A DNA stretch of 44,653 nt from Oscillibacter sp. (lineage in GTDB: Bacteria > Bacillota > Clostridia > Oscillospirales > Oscillospiraceae). A program made the position numbers and the translations under genes. Positions 32,732 to 39,964 of the stretch are shown in pieces. Each line of letters starts with the position of its first letter. The first letter of the stretch is position 1. The notes beneath the pieces are model-generated. The model made no database searches and was not told where the DNA came from. It saw nothing but the letters and a program-made list of their open reading frames with translations. The stretch covers positions 1-44,653 of the forward strand of contig JAFYQM010000052.1 of NCBI GenBank assembly GCA_017547085.1, given 5' to 3'.

Positions 32732-33405
32732 AGATTCTGGTGGTGGATGACGAGAGAACTTTGGTCAAGGGCATGAAGTTCAATCTGGAAAATGAGGGCT
32801 ATCAGGTAGAATGCGCCTATGATGGCGCCGCTGCCGTGGAGCTGGCACGAAACGAGCGGTTTGACCTGCTGATTCTGGATGTCATGATGCCGGAACTGGA
32901 TGGTCTGGAGGCATGTATGCGCATCCGGGAGTTTTCCAATGTGCCCATCATCATGTTGACGGCCAAGAGCGAGGATGCGGACAAACTGATGGGCTTTGAA
33001 TGCGGTGCGGACGACTATTTGACAAAGCCGTTCAATATTCTGGAACTGAAGGCCCGCGTGCGGGCGCTGCTCCGGCGTGCTGCGGGCGTGCAGCGCAATC
33101 AGGGGGCTGTGCTGACGGTAGGCAATCTTTCCCTCAATACGGAGGAACGGGTGGCCGTTCGGGATGGTCAGGTGGTGGATCTCACCGCCAAGGAATACGA
33201 TCTGATAGAACTGTTGATGCGTAATCCCCGCCGTGTATACAGTCGGGAAAACCTGATGAATGTGGTATGGGGTTACGCCTATGCCGGCGATTACCGTACG
33301 GTGGATGTCCATATTCGCCGTTTGAGAGAAAAATTAGAAGCGAATCCGGCGGAGCCGGATCACATCATGACCAAGTGGGGAGTGGGGTATTATTTCAAGG
33401 AGTAA
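32728..33405 (+). CDS. OmpR/PhoB-family response regulator
   Basis: This 225-residue regulator has an N-terminal receiver domain (VVDDERTLVKG; phosphoacceptor D in LILDVMMPELDG at ~51; K in LTKPF at ~102) and a C-terminal winged helix (ending DVHIRRLREKLEANP and GVGYYF). It binds DNA when phosphorylated by the kinase encoded directly downstream. The ATG overlaps the stop of the ComEA-like gene. Targets are unknown; the operon itself is a natural candidate. Confidence 0.95.
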   Translation: MKILVVDDERTLVKGMKFNLENEGYQVECAYDGAAAVELARNERFDLLILDVMMPELDGLEACMRIREFSNVPIIMLTAKSEDADKLMGFECGADDYLTKPFNILELKARVRALLRRAAGVQRNQGAVLTVGNLSLNTEERVAVRDGQVVDLTAKEYDLIELLMRNPRRVYSRENLMNVVWGYAYAGDYRTVDVHIRRLREKLEANPAEPDHIMTKWGVGYYFKE

Positions 33406-33412
33406 ACGGGGG

Positions 33413-34813
33413 CTGTTTGGCAGCCTGCAGGTCAAATTCGGCCTGAGTTATATCCTGATTATCGCAGCAGTGCTCCTGCTGCTGAATACCTATCCGCTGA
33501 TCGTTTCGCAGGACATGGTATTTCGCTCCAAGGAGACGACCATGGAGAGCAGCGTTTCCGTTATGGTGTATTCCCTGTCGGGACTGGAGCAGTTGACGCA
33601 GGAAAACGTGGCGGAGGCTATGGCGGTGGTGGAAGATACCGGACTTTCCCGTATTCTGGTGACGGACAATGTGGGGAAGATTCTGTATGATACCCGAGAG
33701 ACGGGCAATGCCGTAGGCGACTATACACTTTACACCGAGATCGTGCAGGCACTGCGGGGAGATGACGCGTTTTCCTGTATTTATAAAAACGGTGCTTTCC
33801 GCAGCAGGGCGTCCTCGCCGGTGCTGTATCAAAACCGGATCATAGGCGCCGTTTACGCCTATGAGTACGATACGGAGCAGGCAGCGTTGCTGGAGGGCCT
33901 CCAGTGGAACCTGTTGCGCCTGTCTGCCATGATCGGCGCGGTGGTTTTGATGCTGAGTCTGCTGCTGTCCCGCATGCTGACGGGAAAGATCAGCCAGCTT
34001 CTGACGGCTATCCGCAAGGTGCGGGAGGGTGCGTACAGTCACCGGGCGGAGATCCGCGGTCACGATGAGATCGCCCAGATCGGCGATGAATTCAACAGCC
34101 TGACGGACCGCCTCCAGACGACAGAAAATGCGCGCCGGCGCTTTGTGTCGGATGCGTCGCATGAACTGAAAACGCCGCTGGCTGCCATTCGGCTGCTGTC
34201 GGATTCCATTCTGCAGGCAGACCACATGGATCCGGAAATGACCCGGGAGTTTGTGTCCGACATCGGACAGGAGGCGGAACGCCTGTCTCGCATTACGGAG
34301 GACCTGCTGCGCCTGACCCGGCTGGACAGCGGTGTGATGGAAGCTTCGACCGCCGTGGATGCGCTGCCGGTTTTGGAACAGGTCATGCGGATGATGGATC
34401 TGGTGGCACAGGAAAAGGGAACAAGCCTCACTTATCAGGCGGAAGAGGGCTGTATCATCAGCAGCACAAAGGACGAACTCCATCAGGTGATCTACAATCT
34501 GGTGGACAATGCGGTGAAATACTCTGCGGGCGGTGACATCCAGGTGACGCTGGTGCGGGAGGAAAATCAGGTCACCCTGACGGTTGCGGACAATGGCCCC
34601 GGCATCCCTGAGGAAGATATTGACCGTATCTTTGAGCGCTTTTACCGTGTCGATAAGGCACGCTCCCGTGCAGCCGGCGGAACCGGCTTAGGTCTGGCAA
34701 TCGTCAGCGACACGGTGCGGCGGAGAGGCGGCAGCGTCCATGCAGCCAACCGTTCCTGCGGCGGCGCGATGTTTACGGTCTGCTGGCCGGTAGCAGAGGA
34801 GGCGGAGGTATGA
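33413..34813 (+). CDS. Sensor histidine kinase (HAMP, HisKA, HATPase) with non-standard start
   Basis: The frame has no ATG, GTG or TTG between an upstream stop (33368) and GTG 33470, yet codons from 33413 encode a plausible N-terminus (FGSLQVKFGLSYILIIAAV) whose membrane helix would be cut by starting at 33470. CTG 33413 lies 10 bases after AAGGAG, so I take it as the start (466 residues). Two membrane helices flank an extracytoplasmic sensor domain (~30-160). HAMP, the H-box SHELKTPL, the N-box NLVDNAVKYS and the G-boxes DNGPGIP and GGTGLGLAI follow. It partners the regulator upstream. The start codon is an inference. Confidence 0.9.
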   Translation: MFGSLQVKFGLSYILIIAAVLLLLNTYPLIVSQDMVFRSKETTMESSVSVMVYSLSGLEQLTQENVAEAMAVVEDTGLSRILVTDNVGKILYDTRETGNAVGDYTLYTEIVQALRGDDAFSCIYKNGAFRSRASSPVLYQNRIIGAVYAYEYDTEQAALLEGLQWNLLRLSAMIGAVVLMLSLLLSRMLTGKISQLLTAIRKVREGAYSHRAEIRGHDEIAQIGDEFNSLTDRLQTTENARRRFVSDASHELKTPLAAIRLLSDSILQADHMDPEMTREFVSDIGQEAERLSRITEDLLRLTRLDSGVMEASTAVDALPVLEQVMRMMDLVAQEKGTSLTYQAEEGCIISSTKDELHQVIYNLVDNAVKYSAGGDIQVTLVREENQVTLTVADNGPGIPEEDIDRIFERFYRVDKARSRAAGGTGLGLAIVSDTVRRRGGSVHAANRSCGGAMFTVCWPVAEEAEV

Positions 34814-35718
34814 AGAGATTCCTTTCCGTCCTGTTATGCTTCGTTTTACTGATGACCGGCTGTGCTCGTTTCGCTGCAGAGAAGACGCCGGAGGGAACGG
34901 CCTATCACCTGTATTTTCTCGCAAAGGATTTGGATGGTGTATCCGGTGACGGCGCGCTGCAGGCAGAGACCATCTACTTGCAAGAAAGCGATACAGATGC
35001 ATACCATCTGGCAAAAGTTTTGATGCAGGAGCTTCTGTGTGGTCCCGCGGGAGAAGAACTGGTCAGCCCCATTCCAGTCGGGACCTCGATAGAAGGATTG
35101 AAAATTCAGGGCAGCCGGGCAGATGTGGACCTGTCGTCTTCCTACCGGTCTCTTTCCGGTGTGGCACTGACACTGGCGGATTATGCCATCACGCTGACAC
35201 TGACGCAGATCCCTGAAATCGTGTCGGTGCGGATCACGGTGCAGGGACAGGAACTGGCATACAGGGAAAAGCAGATCTTTACTTCCCGTGAGGTGCTGGT
35301 GGCACCGCAGGGAGACGTAGTCAGCACGGTGGAGGCAAAACTCTACTTCCTGAACGGGAGAAATGTTCTGGTTCCGGAAGCGCGTACACTGGAACTCTAT
35401 GAAGGTGATACGCAGGTGATAGCCGTGGCACGGGCACTGGAAAACGGCCCTGAGGACAAGGAACTGAAGGCGGTCGTTCCGGAGGGCTTCCGGCTGAAGT
35501 CCCTCTGGGTGGAAGAGAAGACGTGTTATGTAAATCTGTCTTCCGCCTTGCTGAAGAGCCTCCCTGAAGATACGCGGCTCAAAATGACCATTCGGGGACT
35601 GGCGTATTCGCTCTGTTCGCTGGATGCGGTGGAGGAGACGCAGTTTCTGGTGGATGGTGAGTTTGCCCAAAGTTACGGTCTGGTGAACATAGAGGACCCC
35701 TTTGTTCTGCCCAAGTGA
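34810..35718 (+). CDS. GerMN-domain lipoprotein
   Basis: The 302-residue product has a lipoprotein signal peptide with lipobox LMTGC (Cys18) and two GerMN repeats: about 35-150 (ELLCGPAGEELVSPIPVGTS) and about 170-285 (ALENGPEDKELKAVVPEG). GerMN proteins act in spore germination and the envelope of Firmicutes. The ATG overlaps the kinase stop by 4 bases, giving a translationally coupled operon. In the LytSR/YycFG style, a lipoprotein downstream of a kinase can modulate it at the membrane, but this is inference. Confidence 0.88.
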   Translation: MKRFLSVLLCFVLLMTGCARFAAEKTPEGTAYHLYFLAKDLDGVSGDGALQAETIYLQESDTDAYHLAKVLMQELLCGPAGEELVSPIPVGTSIEGLKIQGSRADVDLSSSYRSLSGVALTLADYAITLTLTQIPEIVSVRITVQGQELAYREKQIFTSREVLVAPQGDVVSTVEAKLYFLNGRNVLVPEARTLELYEGDTQVIAVARALENGPEDKELKAVVPEGFRLKSLWVEEKTCYVNLSSALLKSLPEDTRLKMTIRGLAYSLCSLDAVEETQFLVDGEFAQSYGLVNIEDPFVLPK

Positions 35719-35724
35719 TGAAAT

Positions 35725-35758
35725 AAAAAGTGCGGGATATACAGTCCCGCACTTTTTT
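35725..35758. terminator. Bidirectional terminator between the GerMN gene and spmB
   Basis: AAAAAGTGCGGGA pairs perfectly with TCCCGCACTTTTT (13 bp, 7-base loop). The spmB stop codon lies at its right edge. Confidence 0.88.
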
Positions 35759-36278
35759 ATACGCCGAAGAACAGACGGACGGCAAGGGCGGAGGCGAGAA
35801 AGCCTGCGATATCTGCTGTCAGAGCGGCGGGCACGGTATGGCGGGTGCGGTGGATCCCGGCGGAGCCGAAATACACAGCGATGGTGTAAAAGGTGGTTTC
35901 CGTACTGCCCAGCATTACGGATGCCACACGGCCAACATAGCTGTCAGGACCGTAGGTAGTCATCAGGTCGCTGGCAACAGCCAATGCACCACTGCCGGAC
36001 ACCGGACGGATCAGCATCAGCGGCAGCAGCTCAGAAGGAATGCCCAGCCAGTCCAGCACGGGTGCGCACAGCGCGGCCAGCCATTCCAATGCACCGGAGG
36101 CACGAAACATGCTGACGGCCGTCAACAGGCCTACCAGTGACGGGATGATGCGCAGCAGGACGGACAGCCCTTCTTCAGCTCCATGGGTCAATGCGCCGTA
36201 AACATCCACTTTTTTGCCCATGCCGTATAGGGCCATCCCTGCCAGAAGAACAGGGATGATGAGAGAACTGAAATTCAT
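35757..36278 (-). CDS. spmB: Spore maturation protein B
   Basis: The start is ATG 36278, with TCGGAGG upstream; a longer in-frame extension covers the end of spmA and is rejected. The 173-residue membrane protein of the nucleoside-recognition/Gate family shows VSGSGALAV and GSTETTFYTIAVYFG, typical of SpmB. With SpmA it is needed for proper core dehydration of spores. Its ATG overlaps the spmA stop by 4 bases. Confidence 0.92.
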   Translation of the reverse strand: MNFSSLIIPVLLAGMALYGMGKKVDVYGALTHGAEEGLSVLLRIIPSLVGLLTAVSMFRASGALEWLAALCAPVLDWLGIPSELLPLMLIRPVSGSGALAVASDLMTTYGPDSYVGRVASVMLGSTETTFYTIAVYFGSAGIHRTRHTVPAALTADIAGFLASALAVRLFFGV

Positions 36279-36859
36279 GTGCGCCTCCGATCCCGCAGAG
36301 AAAGCAATTTGGCGGCAACCAAACCTGCTGCTACGGACAGAATGGAGGCCAGCCATACAGACGGAAGGATGTCAAAGGGCGTCCGGCAGCCGGAGGCGGA
36401 GCGGAGAGAGGCGACGGTCGCGGGAAGAAGTTGGATGGATGCGGTATTCAGCACGACCAGGAGGCACAGCTCGTTGCTGGCAACCCCGCCGCAGCCCTGT
36501 GCCATACGGCGGGCAGCCTGAATACCAAGGGGAGTGGCCGCGTTGCCAAGACCCAGCAGATTAGCGGAGACATTGGCAGAAACGGCAGCCAGCGTTTCCG
36601 GATCACGGCTGGCCTCCGGCAGAAGTCGGCGCAGGATGGGGTGAAAGAGGTTTGCCAGCTTTTGGGAAAGACCGCATACATGCATGATCTCCATGACGCC
36701 GCTCCACAGACATAGAATACCTGCCATAGACAGGCTCAGTTCGATGGCGCTTTCTGCGCCTTCCAGCGCGGCGCTGGCAACCGCGTCCAGTGTTCCGGTC
36801 AGGACTCCGAACAGTAACGATATGATGACCATCCCACTCCAGACCCATGTCATTGCCAC
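36275..36859 (-). CDS. spmA: Spore maturation protein A
   Basis: The start is GTG 36859, 9 bases after AGGAGG on the minus strand; ATG 36853 is a second choice. The 194-residue membrane protein carries the SpmA hallmark NVSANLLGLGNAATPLG and several hydrophobic segments. It forms a coupled pair with spmB. In many clostridia the pair follows dacB; here a DacF-like gene is 3.5 kb away instead. The pair implies a sporulating lineage, although sporulation itself cannot be judged from this window. Confidence 0.93.
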   Translation of the reverse strand: MAMTWVWSGMVIISLLFGVLTGTLDAVASAALEGAESAIELSLSMAGILCLWSGVMEIMHVCGLSQKLANLFHPILRRLLPEASRDPETLAAVSANVSANLLGLGNAATPLGIQAARRMAQGCGGVASNELCLLVVLNTASIQLLPATVASLRSASGCRTPFDILPSVWLASILSVAAGLVAAKLLSLRDRRRT

Positions 36860-36927
36860 AAAATCATGCCTCCTTTGATGCTGTTTTACGCAAAATATGA
36901 ACGAAATTTAAACTTTACGGGGGAGAA

Positions 36928-36954
36928 TTGACAAATAATACCGAAATATGATAA
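36928..36954 (+). promoter_or_regulatory. Possible promoter of the AbrB-type gene
   Basis: A perfect TTGACA (36928-36933) lies 57 bases upstream of the start; the best -10 candidates, TATGAT or TGATAA, sit at 13 or 15 bases, which is too close, so the assignment is weak. Confidence 0.3.
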
Positions 36955-36989
36955 GGTTGAAAGCGAACTTCAAGAAAGGGGGAGCGACG

Positions 36990-37232
36990 ATGAAGTCGAC
37001 CGGTATTGTAAGAAAAGTGGATGAACTGGGACGAATTGTGCTGCCCATCGAGATGCGCCGTACCCTGGATATTGGGGAAAAGGACGCATTGGAAATCTAT
37101 GTGGAAGGCTCGTCTGTCATTCTGAAAAAATACAAGCCCAGCTGTGTTTTCTGCGATGGAACGAAGGAGATTATGCAGTTCAAGGGGAAGAGTGTTTGCC
37201 CCAAATGCATGAGAGAACTGAAAAATCTGTAA
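36990..37232 (+). CDS. AbrB/SpoVT-family DNA-binding regulator with C-terminal zinc motif
   Basis: The start is ATG 36990, preceded by AAAGGGGGAG; an in-frame ATG at 36948 has no site. The 80-residue protein begins with the AbrB swapped-hairpin fold (STGIVRKVDELGRIVLP) and ends with C50-x2-C53 and C68-x2-C71, a probable zinc ribbon. AbrB-type proteins are transition-state regulators that bind A/T-rich DNA. It sits convergent to rsmI, as abrB does beside yabC in Bacillus, so orthology to that locus is likely. Confidence 0.9.
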   Translation: MKSTGIVRKVDELGRIVLPIEMRRTLDIGEKDALEIYVEGSSVILKKYKPSCVFCDGTKEIMQFKGKSVCPKCMRELKNL

Positions 37233-37275
37233 AAAGAACGCCTCTGCGGATTCCCGCAGAGGCGTGTATCTTTTT
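37231..37275. terminator. Bidirectional terminator between the AbrB-type gene and rsmI
   Basis: ACGCCTCTGCGG (37238-37249) pairs perfectly with CCGCAGAGGCGT (37254-37265). The minus strand has TTCTTTTT after the stem; the plus strand has ATCTTTTT slightly further away. Confidence 0.85.
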
Positions 37276-37281
37276 GTGATA

Positions 37282-38112
37282 TTACTGTTCCAGCGCAGCG
37301 GCATACAACTCGTTTTTGGAAAAGCCGGTATGCTCTGCCACTTCCTTAGCTGCATCCTTTAAGCGCATACCCTGTGCTTTTAGGGTCAGGACCTGCGCAA
37401 CGGCATCTTCCATGGTGACGGTGGCTTCCTGACGGGGTTCTGCTCCGCCAACTACCAGTACGAACTCACCCTTGGGGGTGTTTTCTGTGTAATGCGCTAC
37501 CGCTTCGCCCAGCGTACAGCGGCGGGTCTCCTCATGGAGCTTGGTCAGTTCCCGGCACAGGGCAATGGGACGATCCGCGCCGAAGGCGGCACAGAGATCC
37601 TCCAGTGTGGTTAGCAGCTTGTGAGGTGCTTCGTGGAAGATCATGGTGCGTTCCTCATTTTTCAGGGAGTCCAGCCGTTCGCGGCGGCTTTTTTTGTTGA
37701 CGGTGAGGAAGCCCTCAAAGGTGAACCGACCCGTGGGCAGACCACTGACAGCCAACGCATTCACTGCTGCGCAGCAGCCGGGAATGGAGAGGACTTCCAC
37801 ACCGTTTTCCGCGCACAGCCGTACCAGATCTTCACCGGGATCGGAAACAGCCGGTGTGCCCGCGTCTGTCACCAGTGCGCAGGATTCCCCCGCCAGCAGA
37901 CGGGCCAGAATAGACTGCCCTGCGGAGACATGGTTGTGCTCGTGGTAGCTGACCATGGGCTTTTTGATCTCAAAGTGGTTCAGCAGCTTGACAGACACGC
38001 GGGTGTCCTCCGCGGCGATAAAATCAACGGTTTCCAGTGTTTCTACCGCGCGGGGGGAAAAGTCGCCCAGATTGCCGATAGGGGTGGCGACCAGATAGAG
38101 AGTACCGCTCAT
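37282..38112 (-). CDS. rsmI: 16S rRNA (cytidine1402-2'-O)-methyltransferase
   Basis: The start is ATG 38112, with AGGAGGAA upstream; the long upstream open frame lies inside the neighbouring gene and is rejected. The 276-residue enzyme of the tetrapyrrole-methylase fold begins with TLYLVATPIGNLGD and has AAEDTRVSVKLL and VTDAGTPAVSDPG, all RsmI marks. It methylates the ribose of C1402 in the decoding centre. It overlaps the trmN6-like gene by 4 bases. Confidence 0.95.
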   Translation of the reverse strand: MSGTLYLVATPIGNLGDFSPRAVETLETVDFIAAEDTRVSVKLLNHFEIKKPMVSYHEHNHVSAGQSILARLLAGESCALVTDAGTPAVSDPGEDLVRLCAENGVEVLSIPGCCAAVNALAVSGLPTGRFTFEGFLTVNKKSRRERLDSLKNEERTMIFHEAPHKLLTTLEDLCAAFGADRPIALCRELTKLHEETRRCTLGEAVAHYTENTPKGEFVLVVGGAEPRQEATVTMEDAVAQVLTLKAQGMRLKDAAKEVAEHTGFSKNELYAAALEQ

Positions 38113-38846
38113 GGCGTTTCCTCCTGTGATGTTCTGAAATAAATGGCATCCAGCTCTGTGGTGGGGGTTCCATCCGCCTGCTGCAGGATCAGGGGCGGTT
38201 CTACGGTCAGACCGGCTTTTCCACCCCGTCTGGCTTCCACCAGAACCAGTGACGGGGCTGCTGCGGCCATGTGGGAGACCATACGCAGCCGCTTGGGCTC
38301 CAGTGCGGCGTTCCGCAATGCACACAACAGGTCGGTCAGCCGTTCCGGCTTGTGCACCAGACAGAAGCTGCCGCCCCACCGCAGCAGAAATGCTGCGGCC
38401 TGACAGAGTTCCTCCAACGAGCAAAAGACTTCGCTGCGGGCTGTCCGCAGGGCGTCGCAGCCGGAGAGGTATCCGCTGCCGGGAGGATAGTAGGGGGGAT
38501 TGCATACCACCAGATCAAAGCTGCCGGTGGCAAAGTGGGCTTTGACGTTTCGCAGATCGTCGCAGCAGAAGGTCAGGCGGTCGGAAAGACTGTTTTCCAC
38601 AGCGGCCTTTTCCGCTAACTGCACGGCTCTCTCCTGAATTTCCACGCCGGTGACGGACAGCTGCGGCTGCCGCTGCAGCAGGAGCAGACTCAGCAGGCCC
38701 GTGCCGCTGCCCAGATCGCAGACCCGCAAGCCGGCTTTCAGCTTTGGCAGGGAGGAGAGCAGGAAAGAATCCGTGCCGGGCCGGAACAGGGTATCGTCAT
38801 AGACAAAGCGGTAGCCGCCCGGTTTCAGGGGTTCCCAATGCTCCAA
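38109..38846 (-). CDS. tRNA1(Val) A37 N6-methyltransferase-like protein (YabB/TrmN6)
   Basis: This 245-residue class I methyltransferase has the SAM motif VCDLGSGTGLLSLLLLQ (about 43-60) and the catalytic NPPY motif in VVCNPPYYPPGSG (about 114), the signature of N6-adenine methylation. It is equivalent in position to yabB of Bacillus, which sits upstream of yabC/rsmI. GGGAGGTG precedes ATG 38846. Modification of tRNA is expected, but the precise position is by analogy to E. coli TrmN6. Confidence 0.88.
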   Translation of the reverse strand: MEHWEPLKPGGYRFVYDDTLFRPGTDSFLLSSLPKLKAGLRVCDLGSGTGLLSLLLLQRQPQLSVTGVEIQERAVQLAEKAAVENSLSDRLTFCCDDLRNVKAHFATGSFDLVVCNPPYYPPGSGYLSGCDALRTARSEVFCSLEELCQAAAFLLRWGGSFCLVHKPERLTDLLCALRNAALEPKRLRMVSHMAAAAPSLVLVEARRGGKAGLTVEPPLILQQADGTPTTELDAIYFRTSQEETP

Positions 38847-38875
38847 ACCATCACCTCCCGTAACATAACAATGTT

Positions 38876-38904
38876 ATTATAGAGGAAAAAGAAAAACACC
38901 GCAA
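38876..38904 (-). promoter_or_regulatory. Predicted promoter of the trmN6-like/rsmI pair, embedded in the ferredoxin terminator
   Basis: On the minus strand TTGCGG (38904-38899) and a perfect TATAAT (38881-38876) are spaced 17 bases. The -35 lies in the terminator stem and the U-tract fills the spacer. Confidence 0.5.
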
Positions 38905-38923
38905 GCTTTGCTTGCGGTGTTTT
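38882..38923 (-). terminator. Terminator after the ferredoxin gene
   Basis: A perfect 14-bp stem (38893-38906 with 38910-38923) with a 3-base loop, followed on the minus strand by TTTTTCTTTTTCC. Confidence 0.9.
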
Positions 38924-38936
38924 ATGTATCCTCGAA

Positions 38937-39110
38937 TTATTCCTCGGGGACGATGGCGCCGTTGGGGCAGGTGTCGCAGCAAGAACCGCAGTCCAGGCAT
39001 GCACCGGCATCGATGACGTACTGATCGTCACCAGCGCTGATAGCGCCCACGGGGCAAGCATCGGCGCAAGCGCCGCAGCTGACGCAAGCAGAAGTAATCT
39101 TATAGGCCAT
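38937..39110 (-). CDS. 2[4Fe-4S] ferredoxin (clostridial type)
   Basis: The start is ATG 39110, after ACGGAGGTG; an upstream in-frame ATG lacks a site. The 57-residue protein has the two cluster motifs CVSCGACADACP and CLDCGSCCDTCP, where each set of three Cys plus the distant Cys binds one cubane. It is the low-potential electron carrier of anaerobic metabolism, for example for pyruvate:ferredoxin oxidoreductase and hydrogenase. An extra cysteine (CGSCCDTC) is present in the second motif. It is monocistronic, with its own promoter and terminator. Confidence 0.96.
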   Translation of the reverse strand: MAYKITSACVSCGACADACPVGAISAGDDQYVIDAGACLDCGSCCDTCPNGAIVPEE

Positions 39111-39138
39111 GATAGCACCTCCGTTTGAAATTACACTT

Positions 39139-39166
39139 ATTGTAGCACACAATTCCAAAAAAGCAA
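39139..39166 (-). promoter_or_regulatory. Predicted promoter of the ferredoxin gene
   Basis: On the minus strand TTGCTT (39166-39161) and TACAAT (39144-39139) are spaced 16 bases, 28 bases before the start codon. The remaining bases up to the CtsR region are A/T-rich without recognised features. Confidence 0.55.
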
Positions 39167-39270
39167 GGGGAGGATGAAGTCAATCATACAAAAATTTTGA
39201 AAAAATTTTCAGGAATCGACATAAAAAATGGTTTGTTTGAACTAACTATTCACAAAAAGTTTATATATTG

Positions 39271-39287
39271 GTCAAGGAAAGTCAAAA
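39271..39287 (+). promoter_or_regulatory. CtsR operator 1, upstream of the ctsR promoter
   Basis: GGTCAAG-GAA-AGTCAAA matches the CtsR heptad repeat (RGTCAAA, 3-base gap, RGTCAAA) with one mismatch. It ends 8 bases before the -35 element. Confidence 0.85.
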
Positions 39288-39295
39288 AATATGAT

Positions 39296-39323
39296 TGACA
39301 TTTTGAAAGGACATGCTATACTG
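39296..39323 (+). promoter_or_regulatory. Sigma-A promoter of the ctsR operon
   Basis: A perfect TTGACA (39296-39301) and TATACT (39318-39323), 16 bases apart, lie between the two CtsR boxes, so CtsR can block polymerase from either side. Confidence 0.8.
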
Positions 39324-39333
39324 AAGTCGGAAA

Positions 39334-39350
39334 GTCAAGGAAAGTCAAAG
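39334..39350 (+). promoter_or_regulatory. CtsR operator 2, at the transcription start
   Basis: AGTCAAG-GAA-AGTCAAA has the same heptad-repeat form as operator 1. It lies about 4-20 bases after the expected transcription start. Confidence 0.85.
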
Positions 39351-39387
39351 CTGAATTTTCGGCAGAGACGGAAAGGAGTAGATCGAA

Positions 39388-39840
39388 ATGGGTATTTCCG
39401 ATTTGATCGCCAGTTTCCTGCAGGACAGTCTGGACCTCTCTGAGGACGGCGTTCTGGAGGTACAGCGCAACGATCTGGCGCAGCGGTTCAACTGCGTGCC
39501 CAGCCAGATCAACTATGTGATGTCCACTCGCTTTTCTCCCGAGCGCGGCTATATTGTAGAGAGCCGGAGAGGCGGCAATGGATACATTCGCATCACTCGC
39601 GTGCGGGTAGACCGTCAGACCCTGCTGATGCATGTCATCAACTCACTGGGAAGACAGGTGGACCTGCCTTCTGCCAGAGCGATCCTCAGCAATCTGGTGC
39701 AGTCCGGCGCTATGGAAGAATCGCTGGGACAGGCACTGCTGACTGCGGTAGGAGATAAGGCGCTGGTGGCTGTGCCGCGCGAGATACGGGACAATGTGCG
39801 GGCCGATATTATGAAGCAGGTTCTGATCCTGCAGGTATAA
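39388..39840 (+). CDS. ctsR: Heat-shock repressor CtsR
   Basis: This 150-residue repressor has the CtsR winged-helix N-terminus (ISDLIASFLQDSL; QRFNCVPSQINYVMSTRFSPERGYIVESRRGGNGYIRI, with the conserved Gly-rich wing RGGNGYI) and a C-terminal dimerisation part. It represses class III heat-shock genes by binding tandem GGTCAAA heptads; the operators flank its promoter. GGAAAGGAG precedes ATG 39388. It is the first gene of ctsR-mcsA-clpC, so the circuit is autoregulated and induced on heat stress. Confidence 0.96.
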   Translation: MGISDLIASFLQDSLDLSEDGVLEVQRNDLAQRFNCVPSQINYVMSTRFSPERGYIVESRRGGNGYIRITRVRVDRQTLLMHVINSLGRQVDLPSARAILSNLVQSGAMEESLGQALLTAVGDKALVAVPREIRDNVRADIMKQVLILQV

Positions 39841-39881
39841 TGCGGATACATCATGTTACCGCACTTTGCCTACGTTTCAAA

Positions 39882-39898
39882 GGTCAGACAAAGTCAAA
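39882..39898 (+). promoter_or_regulatory. CtsR operator 3, between ctsR and mcsA
   Basis: GGTCAGA-CAA-AGTCAAA fits the heptad repeat with one mismatch in the first half. It sits 42 bases after ctsR and 67 before mcsA, suggesting a second controlled promoter; a weak -10 (TGTAAT, 39901-39906) overlaps its downstream edge, without a convincing -35. Confidence 0.65.
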
Positions 39899-39964
39899 TC
39901 TGTAATGTTTGCCGCGTGTAAGGCATCTGCGGCAAAAAACGTGGAATATCAGGAGGTATGGATT

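Noticed and set aside
37282..38505. A 407-codon version of rsmI with a long N-terminal extension
   Set aside because: The extension overlaps the upstream methyltransferase in another frame and ATG 38112 has a strong ribosome binding site directly before the conserved N-terminus.
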